The notes beneath the pieces were generated by a model. That model saw nothing but the letters and a program-made list of their open reading frames with translations. It searched no databases and was not told the origin of the DNA. A stretch of 64,000 nt of DNA from Selaginella moellendorffii. Lineage: Eukaryota; Streptophyta; Lycopodiopsida; Selaginellales; Selaginellaceae. The DNA lies in assembly GCF_000143415.4 (NCBI RefSeq), contig NW_003314261.1:4690691-4754690 (forward strand), read 5' to 3'. Made by a program: the position numbers and the translations under genes. Every line of letters starts with the position of its first letter. Position 1 is the stretch's first letter. Of the stretch, positions 22,969 through 33,138 are shown one piece after another.

Positions 22969-24940
22969 GTGTAAATAATTCATAAAATGCGCGAAATCAG
23001 AGTGGTGCAGCAGAAGTGTGGTCTTGAAGCTTGCCATGAGGCAAAGCTATCAAGGTTGGGGAAGTAGTTCCCGAGTGTTCAAAGGGATGGTTTTGAACAA
23101 AAGTCAATGGTCATGGACTTTCACGCTTAAGCATGAACCATGATATAGTGGTCGGATGACTTGTTAAGTGAGATTGGCAAGTCAGGGGAATAAATACCCT
23201 AGTTGAAGGTGTTAACTTCAAAAGGGGTGGCATATGGGGCCAAGCATAGAGGAGTCCATGCATAATTATAGATTTATCAAGTGAGAGGACTTGGTAGTAT
23301 GGAGGAACTAGGTTTCTAAGCATGATCTATAGCGCACTTTAAGTATAAGTTGGTGCACCAGCGTGGGGAGTCACGCTAGGCATCTTAGGTGATGCCATAT
23401 GTAGATGCATATATGGAGGTTGGGTTTGAGTCCCAACCCTTTAATGCTTGGGTTCGAGTCCCAACTCATTAGGGCATGGTGATGGGTTGGAATATGAGGA
23501 CACTTATTTTTTAGTGGTCATACTCTTAGTAAGGAGACTGGCTTGGGCACACTACCAACCAAGGGATACCCCGGAGTCGTGATACACAATTAGATTGTTT
23601 AATGTGAAAGCTCAACATATCTAACTTGAACACTTTAGTGTAAGTGGCACCAAGGACATGGTGAATGAGATAGAGACACCCAGTCTTAGTTGTTATGGAC
23701 CCTTGGCCAAAAAAGCTGGCTTGGGTGCATTGCCAAGTGTGGAAGATGCCCCCAAGGTCATGGTCAACAACTTAAAGGTTTGGATGATCTAGTATCCATT
23801 GGCAAATCTGTTAAAGTGTTAATATTAGATCATTAAGTGATCTTATGGCTAAAACAAGGACAAGGTCCTTGTGAGGTTAAGGATTAAGGTTTATACTTCA
23901 AAGTGTTGATTTGAACTATTGATGATAATATGGCTTGGTCAAAGTGACCAAGTGGAAAAAACATGTAAGGGAAATAAACTGTATCAATACGATGGATTTT
24001 TTTATCCAAAGAAAGTAGTCTTTATAAGGAACCCATGGGAGGGTCACAAAGTGGGGCCATGGATAGAGCCCACAGTAGAAAATGCTAAAGAGACTTACTA
24101 GGGGTGAGCACCCTTTAAACTTGGCAAACTAAAGCCTTTGCCATAGAATTGAAAGAATACCTCAAGGATGGAGGTAGTGATCTTATGTCGCTTGGTGTAA
24201 CAATCAACGGATAAAAGCAAAAAACTAGTGGTTAAGAAAAGAGCCATGGGAATCATGGGAAGGAATCCAAATGGCAAAATTAGGTTAGGAATACTAAAAT
24301 ATTGGGTGTTAATGGATTGTGGGAAAGGCAATATGTTTCCAAGGATGGATTCCAAATTGCTCCAATTTGGTAAAAGTGGAAGCTCCAAGGGAGAGAGCAG
24401 CTAAGTAGCCAAATGATAGGGCCATGGACAGCTTTAGCACAAATTATGATAACTAAAATTTAGTGCCAAAGGTGGCAAGAAATAGAAAAAATGGATGATG
24501 ATGTTCTCAAGTAGAGGACTTCCTAGGATGGGGAAATGGACTTTACACAATATGTGCAATGCAAGATGACAGAGGCACTTAGGAAATTGACTTCGAAAAG
24601 TCAAATTTAAAAGTTCCAAAGTACAAAGTTTATATCAATGGAAACTAAGACTACTCGAGAATGAGTAATGGGATTGAGATAAAGAAGGTGTCTCTAATGA
24701 GTTTAGTGAGAACTAAACCAATAAAAGGAGAGAACCACCACAAGTGGTCGAATAAATCTTTAAGTTGGAGAGATTATGCTTCTTAAAGGATGGACAAGGC
24801 ATGGTAAACCTTCGGTGTCAAACCATTGATAAATATTGGCTATGTGCCAAGGATGGAAAAGGTAATACATGTTGGTATTACTTTATAAAATAGTTTATCG
24901 TTCGATGAGGACATCAAACTTCATCTATGGGTGGTGGAGT
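22969..24940. other. LARD internal region, second part, non-coding
   Basis: There is no coding frame. It contains the two blocks related to the chromovirus tail, including GGTTCGAGTCC near 23452. It ends in the polypurine-like tract. Confidence 0.55.
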
Positions 24941-25132
24941 TGTGAGACATAAATCCCTAAGCCCCAAAGTGGAGCCGAAAGGGTGCTATGTGGTAGTGGC
25001 CGAAGCGAAAGCCAAACGAGTGTAACACATTTGGACTAAAAGCTTTGACTTGAAAAGTCGAGAGTAGGAGTGAAACTCCCAATTAAGGGCTTGAGGAACG
25101 AGCTTGAAGCAAGTAATAAGTGAGTCCGAGAT

Positions 25133-26100
25133 TGTAGTGCATGTGATCATGGGATGAGATTTTGATATACTGTCACCATGGATCCTTGGAACCTTGGGAG
25201 ATAAATGGGGATAAAATAGCCACTAAGGGCTCTCTCATCAAGCAATTGCCCTTTTTTCAATTGGCTTAAGGGGAGAGAGATAAAGTGCGCTACAGTTGGT
25301 ATCGGAGCAAATGGCACGGGTTTGATTCCCATTGATTAGTGGCTACTTAAAAGTATAATATACCCTTGAGCAAGGTATATTCCTACCCCTAAATTTGAAA
25401 TCGTACGTATTAGGCATCCATGCGTACGTCCTTCCTCTTGGGCATCCATGCGTACGTCCTTCCTCTTGTGTGGAGTATCCATGGATGAAGGTATCCACCA
25501 TAGGATTGCAGTATGGGTGGATGATTAGTTGCCTCACATGGAATAGCTGGTCTACACAATGGAAGGATTGGTAACTTGAGTACGGAAATGGATGTGTTGG
25601 TTCCCCTTGGCTCAGTAGGGGTTGTTAGTCAATAGTCAATGAGGACATTGACGCATGTGATCATGGGATGAGATTTGGATATACTGTCACCGTGGATCCT
25701 TGGATCATGGGATGAGNNNNNNNNNNNNNNNNNNNNNNNNNNNNNNNNNNNNNNNNNNNNNNNNNNNNNNNNNNNNNNNNNNNNNNNNNNNNNNNNNNNN
25801 NNNNNNNNNNNNNNNNNNNNNNNNNNNNNNNNNNNNNNNNNNNNNNNNNNNNNNNNNNNNNNTTGGTTCCCCTTGGCTCAGTAGGGGTTGTTAGTCAATA
25901 GTCAATGAGGACATTGACATCTCTAAAGGGGGGGTGAGTGTAGCGCATGTGATCATGGGATGAGATTTGGATATACTGTCACCATGGATCTTTGGAACCT
26001 TGGGAGATAAATGGGGATAAAATAGCCACTAAGGGCTCTCTCATCAAGCAATTGCCCCTTTTTCAATTGGCTTAAGGGGAGAGAGATAAGGTGCGCTACA
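25133..26100 (+). mobile_element. Miniature LTR retrotransposon (TRIM) with 162-bp LTRs
   Basis: LTRs at 25133-25294 and 25939-26100 start TGTAG and end GCGCTACA. The flanks GAGAT (25128-25132) and GAGAT (26101-26105) are a perfect target duplication. TGGTATCGGAGC (25297-25308) follows the first LTR and differs by one base from the tRNA-Met primer site. AAAGGGGGGG (25925-25934) is the polypurine tract. It encodes no protein. A 28-bp tandem repeat lies at about 25412-25468. A third, partial LTR copy starts at about 25652 and runs into the N gap, and the 53-bp pre-polypurine segment is present twice (about 25600-25652 and 25865-25918), so the element may be a two-unit tandem. Confidence 0.9.
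25717..25862. other. Assembly gap (146 N)
   Basis: It lies inside the TRIM, right after a partial third LTR. The true length is unknown. Confidence 0.99.
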
Positions 26101-26541
26101 GAGATGGAGATGGACCCAAGATGGAGTCCAAGATGGAACTGAGACCAAGACCAAGACCAAGACTGAGATCGAGTCTGAGACCCAAGACTGAGACTGAGTG
26201 TGAGTGTGAGTCTAAATACTAATGCTATTGGGTGAAAGCCCAAAGCGATCATCCTCCAGGGGGGGGTGTTGCAAGGGGTTCCAAAAGTATAGTAAGGAGA
26301 GTATAGGGGTTGGACCCCAATGGAGCCAATTTAACCAAGAAAGGCCAATTTGGTCAGGAAGGTTGTACCCAGGTGTTGGGTGATGAGATAACCATTGGGA
26401 AGTCTAAGGCTAGAGTGAATACGATTGACAAGCAGGGTAGCTTGGTAAAGTGTTCAAGAGCCGGCTTTAGTTCCCTCAGGAGATTGAATGGTCAATGCTC
26501 GCAATCCAAGTGTGGGTGGCACTACCTACTTGGATACATGG

Positions 26542-27400
26542 GTGCACATAAGTACTGTAAAAACAGTAGTGGGGAAGTTAGAGAAATGTTACCAATATGA
26601 TATATATGGCAACTCAAGATCAATTTAAATCTGTTAGTTTTGACATTTGTCCAGCTGGCCAGTTGCTACCATTCAAAGTTCCCACAGAAAGCATTAAACC
26701 ATAAATGTCAAAAACAGAACTAATTTAGGTAGGCAATGATGGATCCAATAGTAATAGAAGGGTTTATAGCCAAGTTGTATTAATTTAGACAGCAAAAATT
26801 GCATGAGTTGGTATAAATTGAATAAAATTGGCAGGGGACAAAGAAGGAAGAATTCTTTGCATATAAGATAAAATTGGGAAGATGATTTATTTAGGCAAGT
26901 AGTGATTCATTACTGGTAACAAGAATGAAACGACTCAATATACAAGATATGATCCAATTGGCCACATTAAAAGGTTTGTGGAAAGGTAAATGGGCAATGA
27001 AGACAAGATATTTTATGTGGTTGGTCATGCAAGACCACCTCCCGTCTAAACAAAATTTACATCTCCCAAATCAGTCATGTGATAAATATGGGGCAAAGGA
27101 GACACAAAGGCACATACTTTGGGAATGTGAGAGTATACATTGCTGTTAATGTCACATACTTTGTTTTTGTGCTGTTGCAATAGCATTCCCAAAGACAAGT
27201 GTGTTTCACGAAGCAGTAGTGTGGGGCGAAGAAACTGTTGGAATATGAAACAAAATAGACTCTTGGAAATGGTTTGCAACACAAGAAGGGGCACCATGGT
27301 TTGATCAACTCAGCATAACATGAACAAACACAAAAGGAGTATCCTTGGAGTTAATAGACTTGCTGCAAGGAAGTACATTGTGAGAAATTTTGAAAGCCAA
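26542..27400 (+). pseudogene. LINE fragment, 3' part with zinc-binding (zf-RVT) domain
   Basis: 26925-27149 reads LATLKGLWKGKWAMKTRYFM, then WLVMQDHLPSKQNL and CDKYGAKETQRHILWECE. This is the zinc-binding reverse-transcriptase domain found after RT in plant LINEs. It is on the same strand as, and would follow, the fragment at 9262-10256. The two appear to be halves of one LINE separated by about 16 kb of LTR sequence. Stops surround the domain, so it is dead. Confidence 0.7.
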
Positions 27401-27768
27401 GTGCAACAAAACCTTTAACAATAAACATGAAGGGCCAAAGGTAGTAGTGTCATAGGTGTGGGCTTATGTTTTACAACTAGAAAAGAGAGGACGAAATGGA
27501 CTAAGAAAAGCTAAGAAAGAAGCACTTTCTTATGGAAGCAAGGAGAGGCAAGTACTCGGGAATGAATGTGGACACCACCAAATGAATGGTTTCAGGTGAC
27601 ACATTTAAATAAACCTTTAGGATCCAATTCACAAGCAACCCCTCTCCATAAGTAGTAAGCTCCCCTAACTACAAGCTTTTTGTTGGTTTCATACCCAACG
27701 AAACTATGCCCGATTTTTTGGTGTTTTGCTAGTGAATAAAAGGCCCCATTTAACTATGAAAAGTTTTC
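27401..27768. other. Spacer between LINE remnant and PPR gene
   Basis: Probably the rest of the LINE tail and the PPR 3' flank. No gene is seen. Confidence 0.4.
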
Positions 27769-29766
27769 TCAATCCTCAAGGCTTCCTAAGGTGTTCCTCC
27801 AAGTGTTTGCCAGAAGAACATAAGCTACAGGATCGTCGAGATCCACATTTTGAGAAACTCTGTCTGCAACATTTGGATCACTCCTACAAGCTGACGATAA
27901 AACACTCAACCATGCTGTGGAGTCTGGAACCATGGGCATATTGTTCGTAAGTTCCTCGGCATCACACACAAGCCCAGCTCGTCCCAGCAGATCCAACATG
28001 CACTCGTAATGAAACACGCTGGGAGTGATCCCATAGTCACATTTTAGCGAAACAAAGTAGCTCCATCCATCTCCCACAAGGCCAGCTCGAGCACAGGCCA
28101 GGAGCACGGCAATGAAGGTCACGGAAGTGGGTCGGATTCCCTGGAGCTCCAGATTGGATCGAAAGGTTTCAATCGCCAGCTTCTCGCAGCCATTGTGGAC
28201 AAAGGCCGTGAGCATTGCATTGCAAAGAATGGTATCGTGTTCTTGCTGTGGAAACGACGAGAAAACTTTCCAAGCTTCGTGGAGAGTCCCACACTTAGCG
28301 TACATGTTGACGAGCGCAGTTGCCACCACCACATCATGGACGATGATGTTTGCATGGATGGTCTTCCCGAGTTCCACCGATGCAAGCTTGGAGCAAGCAT
28401 CCAATGCTGCCACCGACGTTACCTCGTTGGGATCCATCCCTTCAAGATCCATTTGCAAGAAGAGCCGGATTGCGTGGTGCGCGTCGTAGATGGATCGATC
28501 GCTCTGTGCGTAGGCAGCGATGAGAGCACTCCAGGAGATCACATTTCTGTCGCCCATGGCATCAAACATCTCTTGTGTGAGATCGAGGCTGCCGCACTTC
28601 GAATACATGTCGACTATGGCATTTTCCACCTTGAGGTCGTGCAAGTGTGAGCTTCCAGAGGTTTTCATCGCGTCGTGGACGACGAGGGCGATGGAGAGAT
28701 CTCGTAAGTTCGCACAAGCGTGAATGGCACACACGAAAGTAGCGTCGCTTGCCTCGATCCCTTCCACGTCCATGAGATCGAGCATGAGCAGTGCTTGCGA
28801 GCTCTGACCGTTTCGAGCATAGGCGGAGATCATTGACGTCCAAGTGACGGAGTTCCTGGTCGCCATCGTGTCGAAAACACTGCGGGCTTCGATCGATCGA
28901 CCGCACTGTGCGTACATGTTCACGAGTGCCGTGGACACCACCACGCTCTTGCTAAGCTCCTCGTCTCCAGAGACGATGCTATGGAGGGTTCTTCCAAGAT
29001 ATATGGAGCTTGGATCCGAACAGGCCTCGAGAACGCTGGTGAGAGTAATCTCGTTGGGCCTTTCTCCCTCTTGATCCAGCTTAGAGAACATCCTCACTGC
29101 CTCTTTGCGATATTCTTTTTGGGCATATGCGGTTAGCAATGCGTTCCAGGAAACAAGATTCCTTTCGTGCATGGCGTCGAAGATTTTCTTTGCGTCGAGT
29201 ACGTTACCGTGCTTGGCGTTTGCAGTGATTAAAATCGTCCATGCAACTACGTTAAAACAAGGCATTCTTTCATACACAAAGTTCGCCTCTGATAAATGCC
29301 CGGTTTGGGTATATGCAGTGAGAAGAATGGTCCACGAGTAAGAGTTGCGAAGATGGCCTAGCTTGTCAAAAACATCCCGCGCATCCTCGCTGGATCCACA
29401 TTTCCCATACATTTGGATGAGAAGATTCGCCCAGAAGGTCGAGCTCGAATCCGCCGCTACCATAGCCAGTGAAGCGTGAACTCTCCGGCCTTCCTTCAAG
29501 GCTCTCACGTTCCCGCACTGGCGGAGGAGCGCTGCAAATACGGAGAGAGAGATGTGGTGGATTCCCCCCAGCTGCTCCACTCGATCCAATGCCCGCTGGA
29601 GCTCCTCGCGACCCCACAAGAGAGCTCCACCAGATCTTGCTGCTGTTCTTGGTGGAGCTCTCGCCCAGCTTATCACATTGCTCCTTTCGAGCTCCTCCAG
29701 GGCCATCGATCCCAGCTCCACCATCCGAGCATCGCGGCTGCTTGTCCTCCTGCGCGCCACATGCAT
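27769..29766 (-). CDS. PLS-class pentatricopeptide repeat protein
   Basis: Intronless frame of 665 residues starting at the ATG at 29766. It contains roughly a dozen PPR motifs of alternating lengths (for example FDAMHERNLVSWNALLTAYA and LVNMYAQCGRSIEARSVFD), then a conserved LLGRAGLVCDAEELTNNMP stretch that begins the E-type extension. It lacks a DYW deaminase domain; the protein ends soon after the E motif start at ALSSACR-type sequence. PLS PPRs bind specific organelle RNAs and usually guide C-to-U editing. Without DYW this one would need a partner, or may have lost its end next to the LINE remnant. The first 60 residues are basic and could target an organelle. The target RNA is unknown. 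Confidence 0.88.
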   Translation of the reverse strand: MHVARRRTSSRDARMVELGSMALEELERSNVISWARAPPRTAARSGGALLWGREELQRALDRVEQLGGIHHISLSVFAALLRQCGNVRALKEGRRVHASLAMVAADSSSTFWANLLIQMYGKCGSSEDARDVFDKLGHLRNSYSWTILLTAYTQTGHLSEANFVYERMPCFNVVAWTILITANAKHGNVLDAKKIFDAMHERNLVSWNALLTAYAQKEYRKEAVRMFSKLDQEGERPNEITLTSVLEACSDPSSIYLGRTLHSIVSGDEELSKSVVVSTALVNMYAQCGRSIEARSVFDTMATRNSVTWTSMISAYARNGQSSQALLMLDLMDVEGIEASDATFVCAIHACANLRDLSIALVVHDAMKTSGSSHLHDLKVENAIVDMYSKCGSLDLTQEMFDAMGDRNVISWSALIAAYAQSDRSIYDAHHAIRLFLQMDLEGMDPNEVTSVAALDACSKLASVELGKTIHANIIVHDVVVATALVNMYAKCGTLHEAWKVFSSFPQQEHDTILCNAMLTAFVHNGCEKLAIETFRSNLELQGIRPTSVTFIAVLLACARAGLVGDGWSYFVSLKCDYGITPSVFHYECMLDLLGRAGLVCDAEELTNNMPMVPDSTAWLSVLSSACRSDPNVADRVSQNVDLDDPVAYVLLANTWRNTLGSLED

Positions 29767-29872
29767 TCATAGCCAATTGACCTGGTCAACCATACGGTCA
29801 ACGACCTTTATAAACATAAAAAAACAAATTTAAAGGAGGACCAGCACCACTGAGTTTCCAAAAAATCAAGAA

Positions 29873-32790
29873 CTACTCGATTCTCATGCCCTTTCTTCGA
29901 ATCGCGTCGCTCATGTCGTGGTAGAAACGATTTGGAAACCTTTCCTTTTTTCCCATGAGCGCATCTTTCATTACTCTTTTCTGCCAAGAACAAAAGAAAA
30001 ACTTCATGGGAAGAGAGAAAACTTTTAAGCACACCTTAACCAGCTCCCACCGATGCGTTTTATAGAATTGTTCAAGCATAAAGCTGGCCTTCTTGTAGTT
30101 CTGAGAAGAGAGGAAAAAAAAAAGTTGAAACCAGCAATAGGAATGAAAAAGGAGATCAAACTTACGGCCGCACAGAGACAATCAATGATGTCTTGGTCCA
30201 AGCGACGACTAAAATCCGAGTTTGTGAGAACCAAAACCTCCACGTCTGTAACACTAAGAATGCTGGCCGCCCTTGTAGCTTTGCTTAGAAGACCAGCCTG
30301 GATTTCTTAACAAAGTAAGAAACTTCCCAAAAAGAACAAACTTCGACTATGAATACCTCTCCGAAGTACTCTCCAGCGTGAAGTCCACCTACATCCAATA
30401 TCGTTCCCGTCTACAAAACACAAACCTTCATCTTCCAAATAAAAAGCTTGAAAAGTATGACCATACCTTGAAGAGTTTATCGATCTCAGTCTCGGTCCCA
30501 GTGTCCTCACTAGACCGAAAACTCGTCGACAGTCCATCTTCCGAGTTTTCTTCGATTGCCCGCAACTTCTTCTCTCTGGATATCACTGTTCTTACCCACA
30601 CCTCAAACTTATTCTGATAATTCATAGGGTCGCTCACGTCTCCACGCAGCAAACCAGTGTCTGCCGTTCCCATCCCCCATAGCATGGCCTCCTTGTCCGA
30701 AAACTCCAGGTCCTGGATGGACTCATCACTAAACTTGTGATTGATCTCCTTGAGAAGTGACTCTAAGGAGTATTCCGTGTTGGTCTGGCCTTCTTTACTC
30801 CCCTTCCTAGACTTATAAGACCGCAGTGACATTTGAGACAGCGGCCTAGATTTGCGTGAGAACCTGATGGACTTCAAACGGCCAGAAGTTTGCTGAGCAT
30901 TCTCCTGTTCCTGTTCCAAGTATGACTGCTTGATGGTGCTTGGAAGAAAAGGTAGCGCCTTCTTCTGCCTCGGATGCATTTGCTGCTTCTCGCTCTTTAG
31001 CCGACTTTGACGCTGGTGTCCCTGTGCTGAGACACTGCGCCTTACAACATCCTGTCCCGGTGTGGCTTCACGCCTGCTGGATTCGTCAAAATCCCTTGGA
31101 GCCGACAAAAGCTTGCTCTCGGTACTGGTGTCTTTGAAAGTAACTCGTGCCTCCGGTGCTGACGAAGGCCTTCCCTGAACCGTCACGGCAACTGGTTTTG
31201 TGGAGGCCATGTTGCTCGACTCATACTCGTAGATCACTGGTGGACTAAACGAAATTGGAGGAACGGACTGGCTTCGACTTGTCGGGCAAGACAATGGCCG
31301 AGTCATAAAATGTGGATGTCCCCAGTGTTTTTGGAGCTCCTTCACTTTTTGTTTGCAATGATCGTGCGTGGTAGGCCTGAGAAGCAAGGTCAAATCGCCG
31401 GGTGCTACGTAGCAAAGCCACGGTTTACCTGTACTGGCATAAACTTGAGGCAGCTCGAGGAAGAGAACGAGGAGACGCATCGCCTGGAGTCGCAACATGC
31501 ATAACAACCTGAAGACTATTAATTAGACAACCAAAACGAAACCCCGGGATGAGCTTACACGGCACTCTCCGCTCTTGATGAAGTACATCTCACGAGCTTC
31601 GTCGCCCTGGAAAGTTATGACTGCAAAAAATCAATCCATAAACTGTGTTCATTTGGTTTTGCCTGTTATCATCCAATATAAACTCTGTTGTTATCACTTC
31701 CAGATATAAGAGGTGATAAAAAGTACCTCTGTTTTTCGGATAGCTCCGAGACGTCAAGAGGCTTGCTAGACGATACATGCCACCCTTTGCAATCTTTTGC
31801 AGGACGTTTACATTCTGAAACAAAGGAAGGAATGTTGTACTTCTAATTTCTCCAAACAAAGTTCATGCTTACTTGCAACGCCTTGAAGTTATCTCGCACT
31901 TCTTCAGTTATGTCTGTCTTTAGAGCTGCCTCGTAGTCTGCCTTTCTCAAAACCAAAAGCTCGCACTTGCAGAAACAAATAATAAAAGGCCTCAACACAA
32001 AAGCTTTCCAAGAAATCTACAAAGGCATACCCGCCTGAGCGTCGACACCGTTTCCCTCCTGCTTGACAAAAGAACGTAAGGAACGGCTTCAACAAGTTCC
32101 ATAGCAAACCTTCGGTAATGTTCGTGTAGAAACGCTGCCTCTCCAAAGTAGTCTCCAGCATAGAGAGCATTCAGCAACTTTTCTTTTCTTCCAAACGTAG
32201 CTGTCACCTAGAAAACCAGAAGGAAGTCACTTACAAGGCTCAATATCCACGGGCTCCCCTCTTACCTTCACTGAGCCAGTAAAAATCACATAGAAGTTGT
32301 TGCCCTCGTCCCCTTCGCGATACACTGCAAATGAAAAACTCGGGTGAAGAGCTCAGCAGGAGACTAGCACAATTCACAAATTACCAGGTGTGCACTCGGG
32401 AACATCCTCGTAATGGATAAATTTACAAATCTAGACAAAGAAAAATAAATAAAAACAGTCAATCTCCAAGAAGATGGCTTCTAAACGCTTACCTCAAGTC
32501 GTTTAGAAAATGGGAGATTGCTGATGAGCTTGATATCCGAGAAAACTTCTTCCAAAACATAGAGCTCGCTAGCAGTCCGCTCCTCAGGACTGTTGGCAAA
32601 ATTAAAACAAAGCTCGAGCTCGAGCATACAAGCAGAAAAAAAGACGAGTAACTCACGTCTTCTTGAAGACCCTGCGGCGGCTCTCTGTTCTAAAATGCGC
32701 CAATCCACGCCATTCGTCTTGCAATAGAGAAGCCTAGTTCAACAAACTCAGCATTTCCTCTAGATCGATCGAGTGAAAGAGTCTCACCAT
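29873..32790 (-). CDS. Two-domain cyclic nucleotide-binding protein (CNBD2-like)
   Basis: About 15 exons, phases consistent, give roughly 683 residues. Exon 1 is only the ATG (32788-32790); exon 2 begins 32733. The first cNMP-binding domain (about residues 60-185) shows REGDEGNNFYVIFTGSVKV and the phosphate-binding cassette start AGDYFGEAAFL. The second starts VITFQGDEAREMYFIKSGECRV. It is interrupted by about 330 low-complexity, Ser/Arg-rich residues (one large exon around 30460-31370) before GLHAGEYFGE and the final strands. It ends with a basic tail. The cassette has RRFA in place of the canonical R-A-A, so ligand binding is uncertain. Similar two-domain proteins in animals and protists are linked to sperm and cilia; Selaginella sperm are flagellate, so such a role is an inference. 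It is divergent from CDC20 with 348 bp between starts. Confidence 0.8.
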
Positions 32791-33138
32791 TGACGATCTA
32801 TCGTTGCTTCAAGCGACATTCTCGATCATTCCTAGAGAAAGCGGCGGCCAGCGCGATCGATCCAAAGCCCCAATAAACCCCAGTGTCCTTTGGCCAGGAG
32901 CCCTAACCATCCATAGACCCGTTGGAAAATCGGACCGTTGATAGAGGAGCCGGGGTTATAACCAAGAGCCCTAAATCTCTAGAGAAGCAAAGCGATCGAT
33001 TTTGCGAACCGCGCGGCCCTCTCTCCACGAAGTCCAAGCGCGCTCATAGCTAGAGATCAGTAGAGTAGAAATTTCTAGCTCGCATTCTTCTTGTTTGTGT
33101 GCTTCTTGCTCGAAAATTTTGGTTTCTTTTGTGTGTTG
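32791..33138. promoter_or_regulatory. Shared upstream region of the cNMP gene and CDC20
   Basis: 348 bp between two divergent start codons must hold both promoters and 5' leaders. I see no unambiguous TATA box. Confidence 0.4.

Larger units (their letters stand above)
10257..26541 (+). mobile_element. Non-coding LTR element (LARD-like, family X), host of the nested insertions
   Basis: The left LTR piece (X1) ends at 11959 in CTTACA and is followed by a degenerate tRNA-Met-type primer site (cgtatcaaag, 11964-11973). The right LTR (X3) starts at 24941 with TGTGAGAC just after a G-rich polypurine-like tract (gggtggtggagt). The internal region is 11960-14019 plus 22969-24940, about 4 kb with no usable open frame. 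It contains two blocks homologous to the 3' non-coding region of the gypsy element (around 23340-23560 and 23640-23770). I infer a non-autonomous derivative mobilised by the chromovirus machinery. Both outer LTRs are incomplete in complementary ways: X1 lacks its 5' part and X3 lacks its 3' part. Confidence 0.65.
24941..26541 (+). repeat. Right LTR (X3) of the LARD, 3'-truncated, hosting the TRIM
   Basis: It starts TGTGAGACATAAATCCC and aligns with 14025-14895 once the TRIM (25133-26105) is removed. Homology stops at about 26541 after acttggatac. The rest of the LTR is absent here. Confidence 0.75.
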
